A stretch of 64,000 nt of DNA, taken from NCBI GenBank assembly GCA_900318115.1, contig ONJJ01000009.1:1-64000 (forward strand), in the 5' to 3' direction. Source of the DNA: an uncultured Prevotellaceae bacterium (GTDB lineage Bacteria > Bacteroidota > Bacteroidia > Bacteroidales > Bacteroidaceae). The notes under the pieces were generated by a model that was given only the letters and a program-made list of their open reading frames with translations, did no database searches and was not told the DNA's origin. Made by a program: the position numbers and the translations under genes. Positions 53,899 through 62,051 of this stretch are shown here, piece by piece; within the stretch, counting starts at the first letter, position 1; every line of letters starts with the position of its first letter.

Positions 53899-54930
53899 TC
53901 ATGCGGTCAGCCGCTCCAAAAGGCGCTCTATGAGCCGAGGTTTGGCATAATCATCCAGCGCCTGCTCTTTCACCCAGGTATAGCCTGCCGGCAAGGCGGG
54001 CTTTTCTTTTGGCTCTGCCAAATAGAAGTCACACAGCAACCTGCGATGTGAAAGTACGTGAACCACATCCTTAGCCACAACCGCAGCCTCCTTCATCACT
54101 TCTGCCACATCACTGCCGCCCTGTGCTGCAGCAGGCTCCTCCACCAGCACCGGCTCCCACAGCCCCTGCCAGAAATCTCCGGCACCGCGTTTGCGAATAG
54201 CCACCTCCCCCTTACACCTTATATATATATATATGAGACGTCGCTCCTGCACGCGCGTGCGCCCCTGCTTCACCGGCAACTCTGCCACGCGCCCGGCACC
54301 CCTGGCCGCACACGACTCCGCCAATGGGCACTCCGCGCAGGCGGGACTGGTCGGGGTACACTGCATCGCGCCAAAATCCATGATGGCCGCATTGTAGTCC
54401 GCCGGTCTGTCCGCAGGAATCATCTCCCCGGCCAGCGCAGCGAACAACCGGTGCCCCTGAGTGGAATCTATCGGCACGTCGATACCGAAATAACGCGACA
54501 GCACCCGGTACACATTACCATCCACCACCGCCGCCGGCACTCCGAAGGCAAACGAGGCGATGGCCGCTGCCGTGTAGGCACCCACGCCACGCAGCCGCAA
54601 CAGCCCTTCCACGCTCCGTGGAAAACCACCCGCAGCCACCACCTGCTGCGCTGCAGCATGCAGGTTGCGCGCCCGACTGTAGTAACCCAGCCCCTGCCAC
54701 TCCCGCAGCACCTCGTCCTCGGTGGCGCTGGCCAGCAGCTCCACTGTGGGCCATCGGCGGACAAACCGTTCCCAGTAGCCGCGCCCTTGCTCCACCCTCG
54801 TCTGCTGCAAAATAATCTCGCTCAGCCAGATCAGATAGGCATCGTGCGTGTGCCTCCAGGGGAGGTCTCTGCCGTGGGTGCCGAACCACTCCAACAGAAC
54901 GCGAGAAAAATAAGTTCTTTCTGCTTTCAT
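53899..54930 (-). CDS. mutY: Adenine DNA glycosylase MutY
   Basis: A 343-residue repair enzyme removing A mispaired with 8-oxo-G. Catalytic E38 lies in WLSEIILQQT, the helix-hairpin-helix is LRGVGAYTAAAIA and D137 lies in VVDGNVYRV. The 4Fe-4S cluster uses C191-x6-C198-x2-C201-x5-C207. The NUDIX-like 8-oxo-G-sensing domain starts at ~225. I start at ATG 54928-54930, just after a -7 box; upstream codons are not conserved. Residues 232-237 (LIYIYI) are encoded by an uninterrupted TA-dinucleotide run, unusual in a repair gene. Confidence 0.95.
   Translation of the reverse strand: MKAERTYFSRVLLEWFGTHGRDLPWRHTHDAYLIWLSEIILQQTRVEQGRGYWERFVRRWPTVELLASATEDEVLREWQGLGYYSRARNLHAAAQQVVAAGGFPRSVEGLLRLRGVGAYTAAAIASFAFGVPAAVVDGNVYRVLSRYFGIDVPIDSTQGHRLFAALAGEMIPADRPADYNAAIMDFGAMQCTPTSPACAECPLAESCAARGAGRVAELPVKQGRTRVQERRLIYIYIRCKGEVAIRKRGAGDFWQGLWEPVLVEEPAAAQGGSDVAEVMKEAAVVAKDVVHVLSHRRLLCDFYLAEPKEKPALPAGYTWVKEQALDDYAKPRLIERLLERLTA
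54220..54234 (-). repeat. TA-dinucleotide run inside mutY
   Basis: Fifteen bases of alternating T and A in the coding sequence, surrounded by GC-rich DNA. Gain or loss of one 2-bp unit would shift the frame at residue ~232, keeping the catalytic core and cluster but destroying the 8-oxo-G-recognition domain. Confidence 0.9.
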
Positions 54931-54935
54931 GGCTG

Positions 54936-54943
54936 CAAAAATA
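54936..54943 (-). promoter_or_regulatory. -7 promoter box directly before the mutY start
   Basis: The minus strand reads TATTTTTG, ending 5 nt before the mutY ATG. Transcription would begin at or next to the A of the ATG, giving a leaderless mRNA. No TTTG lies at the ideal upstream distance. Confidence 0.55.
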
Positions 54944-55025
54944 CGTCTTTTTGAGCAAAAAAGGGGGTCGTAAGGGTGAAAAAAACACATAAAAAGTACT
55001 TTTTTTGCAAAAAAGAGCCCAAAGA

Positions 55026-55057
55026 TTTCGGTAACTGCCTGAAATGTTGTACATTTG
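55026..55057 (+). promoter_or_regulatory. Promoter of the HU gene
   Basis: TTTC at 55026-55029, 20 nt, then TACATTTG at 55050-55057: a perfect -7 and a three-of-four -33. The leader to the HU ATG is ~50 nt. Confidence 0.7.
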
Positions 55058-55113
55058 CAAGCCCAAAAACGAAAAAGCAAAGTTTTAACCCTAAAAATAA
55101 ACATCTAAGAAAA

Positions 55114-55386
55114 ATGACAAAACAAGACATTGTTAATGCTATCAGCAAGCAGACCGGCGTTGATAGAAATACGACGCTGAATGTTGTCGAATCATTCATG
55201 GAGCAGGTGAAAGCCTCTCTCGGCAAGGAAGAAAACGTCTATCTCCGCGGCTTCGGTAGTTTCATTCTCAAGAAGCGCGCCCGCAAGACTGCTCGCAACA
55301 TCACCCAGAACACGACGATGATCATCCCCGAGCACAACATCCCCGCCTTCAAGCCCGCCAAGATTTTCTTCGAGACCGTGAAGTAA
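55114..55386 (+). CDS. HU-family DNA-binding protein
   Basis: A 90-residue nucleoid protein (HU/IHF fold) that binds and bends DNA as a dimer. KQDIVNAISKQTGV opens the helical part, and LRGFGSF leads into the basic beta-arm (RKTARN). I start at ATG 55114, since upstream in-frame sequence overlaps the promoter. It is divergent from mutY and followed by a tiny basic-protein gene and rng. Confidence 0.95.
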   Translation: MTKQDIVNAISKQTGVDRNTTLNVVESFMEQVKASLGKEENVYLRGFGSFILKKRARKTARNITQNTTMIIPEHNIPAFKPAKIFFETVK

Positions 55387-55452
55387 TAGGCAATCCGCCC
55401 CCTTCCGGAACCAAAATATTTTTTATTCACCATAATTTAATAACAATAAGCT

Positions 55453-55542
55453 ATGCCAAGCGGAAAAAAGAAAAAAAGACACAAGATGTCTACTCACAAG
55501 CGTAAGAAGAGACTGAGAAAGAACAGACATAAGAGCAAGTAA
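55453..55542 (+). CDS. 29-residue highly basic protein (AURKAIP1/COX24-like)
   Basis: A tiny open frame, MPSGKKKKRHKMSTHKRKK..., 29 residues, two thirds Lys/Arg/His. It matches a small Bacteroidetes protein annotated with the AURKAIP1/COX24 domain, which in mitochondria is a small-subunit ribosomal protein (mS38), so ribosome association is likely. It lies 66 nt after HU and before rng, a conserved neighbourhood. No promoter of its own was seen; a strong terminator follows. Confidence 0.85.
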   Translation: MPSGKKKKRHKMSTHKRKKRLRKNRHKSK

Positions 55543-55598
55543 CCCTTGCTCCGCCTTTGACTCTCTCTCTGTCCCTCGGACTTAGTGAGTCACCGACG

Positions 55599-55641
55599 AG
55601 GAACAAACAAGCCACCCGCACTTCGGGACCTGTTTGTTCCT
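55599..55641 (+). terminator. Terminator after the small basic protein gene
   Basis: An 11-bp outer stem (AGGAACAAACA with TGTTTGTTCCT) plus an inner CCCG/CGGG pairing, followed by TGTTTAAAT. It closes the HU / small-protein transcript before rng. Confidence 0.85.
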
Positions 55642-55659
55642 TGTTTAAATCAATTCATT

Positions 55660-55784
55660 TCGACAGCTCGGAACATCGGCACATCGGAATCTCAACACCT
55701 CGGAATCTCGAAACCATGACATCCCGACCCACCGACCCTACCGAGACATCGAAATCCTGCAAATCAGTAAATCCATAAATCCAA
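55660..55784 (+). repeat. Degenerate ATCGGAA-type repeats before rng
   Basis: About 120 nt of loosely repeated short words (CGGAACATCGG, ACATCGGAATCTC, CCTCGGAATCTC, GACATCGAAATCC, AAATCCATAAATCC) lead directly into the rng start codon. No hairpin or -7 box was identified. Confidence 0.55.
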
Positions 55785-57359
55785 ATGACCTGTGAAGTTA
55801 TCGTAGATGTACAGCCGAAGAAGATTGCCATCGCCCTGACGGAGGACAAGCGCCTCGTGGAATATCAGGAAGAAGAACAGGCAGCCAGCTTCAACGTCGG
55901 CAACATCTATCTCGCCAAAGTGCGCAAGCTCATGCCAGGGCTCAATGCGTGCTTCGTCAATGTGGGTCATGAACGCGATGCTTTTCTGCATTATCTGGAT
56001 TTAGGACCTCAGTACAACTCTTTTGCCAAGTACCTCAAGCAAGTAGGCAGCGACAAGAAGAAAATCTTCCCCATGCAGAAAGCGACCATCCAGCCGGAAC
56101 TGCCCAAGGAGGGCAGCGTGCAGAATGTGTTGCAGCTGGGACAGGAGCTGCTGGTGCAGATCGTCAAGGAACCCATTTCCACCAAGGGTCCCCGCCTCAC
56201 CTGCGAGATCACCTTCCCTGGACGATTCCTCGTCCTCGTGCCCTTCACCGACAAAGTCAACGTCAGCTCCAAAATCAAGTCCAGCGCCGAGCGCGCCCGC
56301 CTGAAGCAAATCATCCAGAGCATCAAGCCCAAGAATTTCGGAGTCATCGTGCGCACCGTCGCCGAAGGCAAGAAAGTGCAGGAACTCGACCAGGAACTGA
56401 TGATTTTGCTCAAACGATGGGACGATGCCATCGCACGCGCTCACGCCGCCAAAGACCTGCCTTGCCTCTGCTACGAAGAGACCAACCGCACCGTAGCGCT
56501 GCTGCGCGACCTCTTCAATCCGACCTACGAGAACATCTACATCAACGACCCGCAAGTCTATGACGAAGTGAAGGACTACGTCAAGCTCATCGCTCCCGAG
56601 ATGCAGGAAATTGTCAAGCTCTACAAGGGCAAGCTGCCCATTTTCGACAATTTCGACGTCACCAGGCAAATCAAGACCTCCTTCGGAAAGACCGTGAGCT
56701 ACAAGCATGGAGCCTACCTCATCATCGAACACACCGAGGCGCTCCACGTCGTTGACGTCAATAGTGGCAACCGCGCCAAGAACCCCGACGGCCAAGAGGC
56801 TAACGCCCTCGAAGTCAACCTCGGAGCTGCCGACGAACTCGCACGCCAGTTGCGACTGCGAGATATGGGAGGCATCATCGTCGTGGACTTCATTGATATG
56901 AACGTCGCCGAGGACCGACAGAAACTCTACGAACGCATGGTAGAGAATATGAAGCGCGACCGGGCCCGCCACAACATCCTGCCCCTGAGCAAATTCGGAT
57001 TGATGCAAATCACACGCCAGCGCGTGCGACCCGTCATGGAAGTACACGTAGATGAGACCTGCCCCACCTGCATGGGCAAGGGCACCATCAAGTCCAGCTT
57101 CCTCTTCACCGACCTTCTGGAGCAAAAGATTGACCAACTCGTGAATCACCTTCAGATTCGCTCCTTTGTCCTACACGTCCACCCCTACGTAGCCGCCTAC
57201 ATCAACCAGGGCTTTGTCTCGCTGAAGCGCCGCTGGCAGATGAAGTACGGCTTCGGCGTACGCGTCATCCCCAACCAACGACTCGCCTTCCTCCAGTACG
57301 AGTTCTACACCCCCAAGGGCGAAGAAATCGACATGAAAGCCGAGGAAGACATGAAATGA
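55785..57359 (+). CDS. rng: Ribonuclease E/G family endoribonuclease
   Basis: 524 residues, RNase G-sized (no long RNase E-type scaffold tail). S1 domain at ~35-125 (NVGNIYLAKVRKLMPGLNACFVNVG). Catalytic Mg-binding D324 (VVDVNSG) and D368/D371 (VVDFIDM), and the zinc-link C426-x2-C429 (CPTC). It cuts single-stranded A/U-rich RNA in rRNA maturation and mRNA decay. It stands alone after a terminator and low-complexity leader. Confidence 0.96.
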   Translation: MTCEVIVDVQPKKIAIALTEDKRLVEYQEEEQAASFNVGNIYLAKVRKLMPGLNACFVNVGHERDAFLHYLDLGPQYNSFAKYLKQVGSDKKKIFPMQKATIQPELPKEGSVQNVLQLGQELLVQIVKEPISTKGPRLTCEITFPGRFLVLVPFTDKVNVSSKIKSSAERARLKQIIQSIKPKNFGVIVRTVAEGKKVQELDQELMILLKRWDDAIARAHAAKDLPCLCYEETNRTVALLRDLFNPTYENIYINDPQVYDEVKDYVKLIAPEMQEIVKLYKGKLPIFDNFDVTRQIKTSFGKTVSYKHGAYLIIEHTEALHVVDVNSGNRAKNPDGQEANALEVNLGAADELARQLRLRDMGGIIVVDFIDMNVAEDRQKLYERMVENMKRDRARHNILPLSKFGLMQITRQRVRPVMEVHVDETCPTCMGKGTIKSSFLFTDLLEQKIDQLVNHLQIRSFVLHVHPYVAAYINQGFVSLKRRWQMKYGFGVRVIPNQRLAFLQYEFYTPKGEEIDMKAEEDMK

Positions 57360-57366
57360 AACAGAA

Positions 57367-57407
57367 CGAGCGGCCTGCCACACTACGGCGCCGCTCGCTC
57401 TTTTTTT
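57367..57407 (+). terminator. Intrinsic terminator after rng
   Basis: An 8-bp GC stem (CGAGCGGC with GCCGCTCG), 15-nt loop, then a T-rich tract with seven consecutive T. A textbook rho-independent form. Confidence 0.9.
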
Positions 57408-57500
57408 CTTTCCTCTTTCCTCTAAATTTTTTCTTTTCTTCTCTTTTCTCTTTTCTCTTATTCTCTTATTCTTTTATTCTCTTATTCTTTTATTCTCTTA
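57408..57500. repeat. Pyrimidine-only tandem repeat running into the GH92 stop
   Basis: About 90 nt of C and T with few A, built of CTCTTATT/CTTTTATT units repeated at ~9-18-nt intervals. Its right end encodes the last codons (VRVRE) and the stop of the GH92 gene on the minus strand. Confidence 0.75.
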
Positions 57501-59637
57501 CTCTTACCGTCATCGTCCGACAGCGCTTCAGATCCTTGTCCGCCACGAACCACCCTTTCTGGCGACGGCCATCGAGGCTGATGCGGGTGATGCGCCGTCC
57601 ATGCCCCTCACGACGAATCGTCGTCACATGACCGTCGGCGAAGGTGATGCGCGCTTCTGGAAACAGGGGCACTGCGACAATGTACTCCGGATCGGCGGGC
57701 GAGTAGGTGTACAGGCCCAAGGCGTTCAGTACATACCATGACGACATCTCGCCCGCATCATCCATCCCCGCGTAGGCCAGATGCTCGCGCCCCATATCGT
57801 AGTAATGGTTCAAGAGACTGTCGAGGATAGTCTGTCCTTTCTCCTGACGATCAACGAAGTAATACACGTACGGAAGGCTGTGCCCCGGCTGGTTGCCGTG
57901 GCAGTAGTTGCCGATGAAACCCGTCATGTTGTGGGCCTCATATCCGCGCCAAGGCTCGGTGAACAAAGAGTCCAGCTTGCGTTCGGCGGCACGCTTGCTG
58001 CCGTAGAGCGCCACCGCCCCTTCGGGGTCGTGGGGAGCAAAGAACAGGGAGTTCCAGGCATTAGCTTCGCGGTACTGGTAGGCGTAGTAGGGATAGTAGG
58101 GCTTGAAGTCCTTAATCCACGTGCCGTCGGCAATCTTTCCGCGCCAGAAGCCCGTCTGGCGGTCGAACAGCGTCTTGTAGTTCATGGAGCGCCGCAGCAG
58201 ATCCTTCTCCGTCTGCTTCTCGCCCAGCTCGCGGGCAATGAGGGCCGTGGCATAATCGTCGTAGGCATACTCCACGGTCTTCGTCACCGCCGCCTTGTAT
58301 TCGTCCCAGGTCGGCACGTCCGTGGTGTCCTTCTCCGCAATCCATCCTTGGCGCAGATACTCGTCCAGGTAAGGTCGTCCTCCCCTACCCGGCCGGAAGG
58401 CATTATTATATAATAAGGTGTAGGCCCTCCGCAGGTCGAAGCCCCGCACGCCGCGCAGCCAGTTGCCCGCCACCACGGCCGAACCATGGTCTCCGTGGAA
58501 GAACGTCGGGAAGTATCCTCCGCGCTTCTCGCCGCGGTCGATGCAGCTGCTGATGACGTCTGCCATCACCTCCGGCCGCAGCAGTCCCAGCAGGATATCC
58601 TTGTTGCGATAGTCGTCCCAGAACGAGGGGTCCGTGTAGTAGTCGAAGTCCGCCTTCACCACCCGGTCGCGGGCGTCGCGGTACTCGCCGTTGACGTCGC
58701 TGCGCAGGCTGGGCCACAGCAGCGAGCGATAGAGTGTGCTGTAGAACAGTCCACGCTGCCGCTCGGTGCCACCCTCGACCTGAATCTTCTGCAGCTCACG
58801 CTCCCAGATGGCATCAGCCTCGGCGCGCACTTGGTCGAAGTCCTTCTCGCCCACTTCCGCCTCGAGGTTCATCCGGGCGTTGTCCACGCTGACGAAGGAG
58901 AACCCCACTTTCACCACCAGCGGTTCCTCGCCGCGGCTGTCGCGGAAGGTAATGTCCGTGATGACGCCCCGCTCCTGCCGCTGCCAGACATTGCGGATGG
59001 CATAGTTCGTGCGGGCGTAGAAGTAAATGCGCCCCTCGCCGTTCTGCGTGCCGGAGAAGGCGTGGTCGTCCTCGCGCTGGATGCTCCAGTCGCGGACGTC
59101 GTTGTTCGAGTGCGTCATGTCCGCCAGCAGGTGTTTCTCGTCCTCGGCGCGGAAGGTGTAGCGGTGTACGGCACAGCGTAGTGTGGAGGTCAGCTCCGCG
59201 TTGACGTGATAACGCTCCAGAAAGACTTGGTAGTAGCCCGGATGCGCACTCTCATTTGTGTGGCTGTAGGCCGAGGCATAGTCCGAAGCCGAGAAGCGAC
59301 CCGTAGCCGGCAGCAGGGGCACGTGCAGTCCGCCCCAGTGACCTTTGGCTGTGTGGCCGAAGCCCAGGATTGTCGGATCCTCATACTGGTAGCCGGCACC
59401 GCTGTGGTACATCGTGGCCGGCGTACACTGCACCATGGCATTCGGCAGCGAACTGCCGGGAAACACCTCGGCGCCCCACGTGCGTTGCTTCCAGGTGCGG
59501 ACGTAGCCCAAGTCCTCCGGTTCCCACAGCGTGGCGGTGCCCAGCAGCGGGTTGACATAGGCAGTCAGGCGGTCGGCAGCAGAGGCCCCGAAGGCCGATG
59601 TGAGCAGCAGGAATAACAAAATGTTTCGTCTCATCAT
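57490..59637 (-). CDS. Secreted GH92-family alpha-mannosidase
   Basis: 715 residues with a signal peptide (~1-20). N-terminal beta-sandwich (YVNPLLGT near the start) and C-terminal (alpha/alpha)6 barrel typical of calcium-dependent GH92 exo-alpha-mannosidases. Family landmarks: HTAKGHWGG, TDPSFWDDYR, WSSxWYV-like GEMSSWYVLNALG and Asp pair D626/D627. The general-acid motif reads GNQP (Q583) where the classical alpha-1,2-mannosidases have GNEP. The final residues come from a pyrimidine-repeat tract. It lies 52 nt downstream of the GH127 gene, so the two are probably cotranscribed. Confidence 0.9.
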   Translation of the reverse strand: MMRRNILLFLLLTSAFGASAADRLTAYVNPLLGTATLWEPEDLGYVRTWKQRTWGAEVFPGSSLPNAMVQCTPATMYHSGAGYQYEDPTILGFGHTAKGHWGGLHVPLLPATGRFSASDYASAYSHTNESAHPGYYQVFLERYHVNAELTSTLRCAVHRYTFRAEDEKHLLADMTHSNNDVRDWSIQREDDHAFSGTQNGEGRIYFYARTNYAIRNVWQRQERGVITDITFRDSRGEEPLVVKVGFSFVSVDNARMNLEAEVGEKDFDQVRAEADAIWERELQKIQVEGGTERQRGLFYSTLYRSLLWPSLRSDVNGEYRDARDRVVKADFDYYTDPSFWDDYRNKDILLGLLRPEVMADVISSCIDRGEKRGGYFPTFFHGDHGSAVVAGNWLRGVRGFDLRRAYTLLYNNAFRPGRGGRPYLDEYLRQGWIAEKDTTDVPTWDEYKAAVTKTVEYAYDDYATALIARELGEKQTEKDLLRRSMNYKTLFDRQTGFWRGKIADGTWIKDFKPYYPYYAYQYREANAWNSLFFAPHDPEGAVALYGSKRAAERKLDSLFTEPWRGYEAHNMTGFIGNYCHGNQPGHSLPYVYYFVDRQEKGQTILDSLLNHYYDMGREHLAYAGMDDAGEMSSWYVLNALGLYTYSPADPEYIVAVPLFPEARITFADGHVTTIRREGHGRRITRISLDGRRQKGWFVADKDLKRCRTMTVRVRE

Positions 59638-59689
59638 CGTATAGGAAAGTTTTGGTTTAACATGAAGATTCTTATCAACTCATTAGTCA

Positions 59690-61765
59690 TTACTTACGGT
59701 CATCATTCAAACAAGTCGGAAAGGCCGCTATGCGCAGGCGTGCAGCACCCATCGGCACCAGCGTCAGCGCCGTCTCCTTCTCGCTCCTGGGTGCGGACTC
59801 GTCAGGCAGGACGTCGGTCATTCCCGTGGCATCCAGTCCCCACGAGGGAATCTGCCGTCCCATGGCCCGGAACTCCAGGGGCACGCTCTCCAGCGTGAAG
59901 GGGAAGTCATCGGCGGGCCACGCCTTGCGCTTCATGGTCAAGCCCACGGGCAGGTGGCTCTCGTCCACCTTCAGTGCATAGTTCCAATCGCTCCTGGGCT
60001 TCAGCACGTAGCACGGCCAGAGCGCGGCGTCCACACCCTGCTGCCAGTGGGAGTCGTCCTGGTTGAATTGCGGGTCGCGGCTGTCGTGCTGCTCCACCTC
60101 GGTGTCAATCTTCAGCGAGAGCGTCAGCGGACCGTAGTTCACGCTGACACTATTCTTGTTCTGCGCCCAGACGCGGGAACTCACCCGCATGGGCAGTGTC
60201 AGGCGGACGCGGTCTCCGTCCTGCCACTCCCGCAGGAGGCGGACGTAGCAGCCGGCGCTGGCCGTCGTGCCCACGGGGTCATCATTCACGCAGACCTCTG
60301 CGCCCTCGGCCCAAGCGGGAATGCGGAGATAAAGGGGGAAACGGACGGCAGACGCAGTGTGCAGCGTCAGTGCCACCTGCTCCTCGAAGGGATAGTGCGT
60401 CTCCTCCGTGAGCACCACTTCCTGTCCGTCGGCCACGTGGGCACGAGTCTCGCTGGCGGCGTACAACATGGTCGCCAGCCCGCCGTCGGCCGTGGCCATC
60501 ACCAGGTGCTCGGCGTAGTACGGCCACCCCATTCCATGGTTGTGCTGGCAGCAACGGCTGCTGAAGGGGCTCATGGAGAGCATTCCTCGCAGGTTATTGT
60601 CGATGCTGGGACCGTGCAGCCGTTCGTCGCTGACAGCCATGTTCGGTGCTGTCAGGTAGCGCAGCGAGCGCATATCAGGCATCAGGGCTGCCGCGTAGGA
60701 GTTCAGCGCCACGTCCTCGCAGTGGTCAGCCCAGAAGGGGTCGCCCGTCAGCCCCATCAGGATCTCGTCCGATGCCATCTGCTCCACCAAGGCACACGTC
60801 TCGGTGCCCTGTCGCGGGTCGAAGTACCCGGCTCGCGCGTTCTCATCGGCGCCGTACATGCCGCCCGGCACCTGACCATAGCGGCGGCGCATGGTGCTGA
60901 AGTTCTCGTAGGCAGCATCGAGCAGGCGGCTTTCGCCCGTCAGCACGTAGGTGGTGGCGGGTTCGCGAAAGCCCTGCGCCACGTTCACGCCGTGCCAGTT
61001 CGGCAGGTCGTCCTTCATCGTCCAGTCCACGCCGCAGCGGTGCAGCTTGCTGATGAGGGGCAGAATCGTCTCGTCACCCGTCTGGTTGTACAGCCATACC
61101 ACGCTCCACTCGTTGTCGCCGCCGCGCTTGGCCTGCCACAGCCCCTTCAGGAAATGTTCGTCGGGGATAGTCAGTTCCCACTTGAAGTAGCGGGTCATGG
61201 CCTGAAGCACGCGCTCGTCGCCCGAAGCCTCGTAGTACGTCTGCAGAGCCCACAGCATAGGCATCTTCGCCCAGAGGTCAGGCGTCTCGGGGTTTCCGTC
61301 AGTGCCGCTGGGTCCCAGCTCGCCGTTGGGTTTCAGGTGAGTCATCACGGCGTCGAACCACACCTGTGCCTCGCGCTTCATGGCCTCGTCGTCCAGCACG
61401 TAAGCCAGCGACGCGTAGCCACGCAGCCAGTAAGGCACCTCCTCCCATCCGTGGCTGCCCGTGTCGCTCAGCCACTGGTTGCCGTTCTTGTCCAACCAGT
61501 CGCTGACCGTCCCTAACTGCCCATTCAGCCCTGCGCGCTGGCGGTTCAGGAACTCGCGCAGCCAACCTCGCGGCTGCACCTGCCCCACGGGCAACTTGCG
61601 CAGGTAGCCACCGTGCAGGGGTGCACGGTAGGCAGCGCTGCCCAGTTCGGGGCGCTCCACCACGGCCACGCTCGTCTGAGCCCGACACGTCATGATCGGC
61701 GAACTGCTCGTGGGCAGTTGAGCCAAGCCCGTCAGCAGGGTCAATGAAAGAAAAATGCGCTTCAT
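59690..61765 (-). CDS. Secreted GH127/DUF1680-family beta-L-arabinofuranosidase
   Basis: 691 residues with an N-terminal signal (~1-29), an (alpha/alpha)6 barrel and C-terminal beta-sandwiches. The zinc/catalytic set of GH127 is visible: GTETC (Glu and Cys) and the SSRCCQHNHG motif with the double Cys, one of which is the nucleophile in the characterised enzyme. Members remove beta-L-arabinofuranose from hydroxyproline-rich plant glycoproteins or pectin; other specificities exist in relatives (e.g. GH146). It is the first gene of a two-gene unit with GH92. Confidence 0.88.
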   Translation of the reverse strand: MKRIFLSLTLLTGLAQLPTSSSPIMTCRAQTSVAVVERPELGSAAYRAPLHGGYLRKLPVGQVQPRGWLREFLNRQRAGLNGQLGTVSDWLDKNGNQWLSDTGSHGWEEVPYWLRGYASLAYVLDDEAMKREAQVWFDAVMTHLKPNGELGPSGTDGNPETPDLWAKMPMLWALQTYYEASGDERVLQAMTRYFKWELTIPDEHFLKGLWQAKRGGDNEWSVVWLYNQTGDETILPLISKLHRCGVDWTMKDDLPNWHGVNVAQGFREPATTYVLTGESRLLDAAYENFSTMRRRYGQVPGGMYGADENARAGYFDPRQGTETCALVEQMASDEILMGLTGDPFWADHCEDVALNSYAAALMPDMRSLRYLTAPNMAVSDERLHGPSIDNNLRGMLSMSPFSSRCCQHNHGMGWPYYAEHLVMATADGGLATMLYAASETRAHVADGQEVVLTEETHYPFEEQVALTLHTASAVRFPLYLRIPAWAEGAEVCVNDDPVGTTASAGCYVRLLREWQDGDRVRLTLPMRVSSRVWAQNKNSVSVNYGPLTLSLKIDTEVEQHDSRDPQFNQDDSHWQQGVDAALWPCYVLKPRSDWNYALKVDESHLPVGLTMKRKAWPADDFPFTLESVPLEFRAMGRQIPSWGLDATGMTDVLPDESAPRSEKETALTLVPMGAARLRIAAFPTCLNDDRK

Positions 61766-61803
61766 ATCTTTCCTTTTTTTGTTGTTTCATCGGTTTTCTG
61801 CCG

Positions 61804-61811
61804 CAAAGGTA
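61804..61811 (-). promoter_or_regulatory. -7 promoter box of the GH127-GH92 unit
   Basis: The minus strand reads TACCTTTG, 38 nt before the GH127 start. The -33 candidate (GTTG, ~18 nt upstream) is poor. The rest of the 286-nt divergent region to 62051 holds only the C69 -7 box that I can recognise. Confidence 0.55.
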
Positions 61812-62016
61812 CGCACATTTTTCTGCAAACAACCGTACTTATCGGTCTAAAAAGGATGAAATATGGTCAAGCACGCCCTGAACATGGCTCGGAGGGGCAA
61901 GACCTATTAATTCATCAGCCTGTTTTCACATAAAAAAGAGTACGTGCGTTCTGTTAATCTGCGTTAAAGTCTAACTGGACGTGCCAACTTTCAAGTGGAG
62001 TTTAGGATTTTATTCG

Positions 62017-62024
62017 TACCTTTG
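62017..62024 (+). promoter_or_regulatory. -7 promoter box of the C69 peptidase gene
   Basis: TACCTTTG, 27 nt before the ATG at 62052. No TTTG at the ideal upstream position. Confidence 0.6.
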
Positions 62025-62051
62025 CACCCAGAACAAAAAAACGCCTACGTT

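Noticed and set aside
59954..61516. 520-codon open frame antisense to the GH127 gene
   Set aside because: Shadow frame; the GH127 catalytic motifs are on the minus strand.
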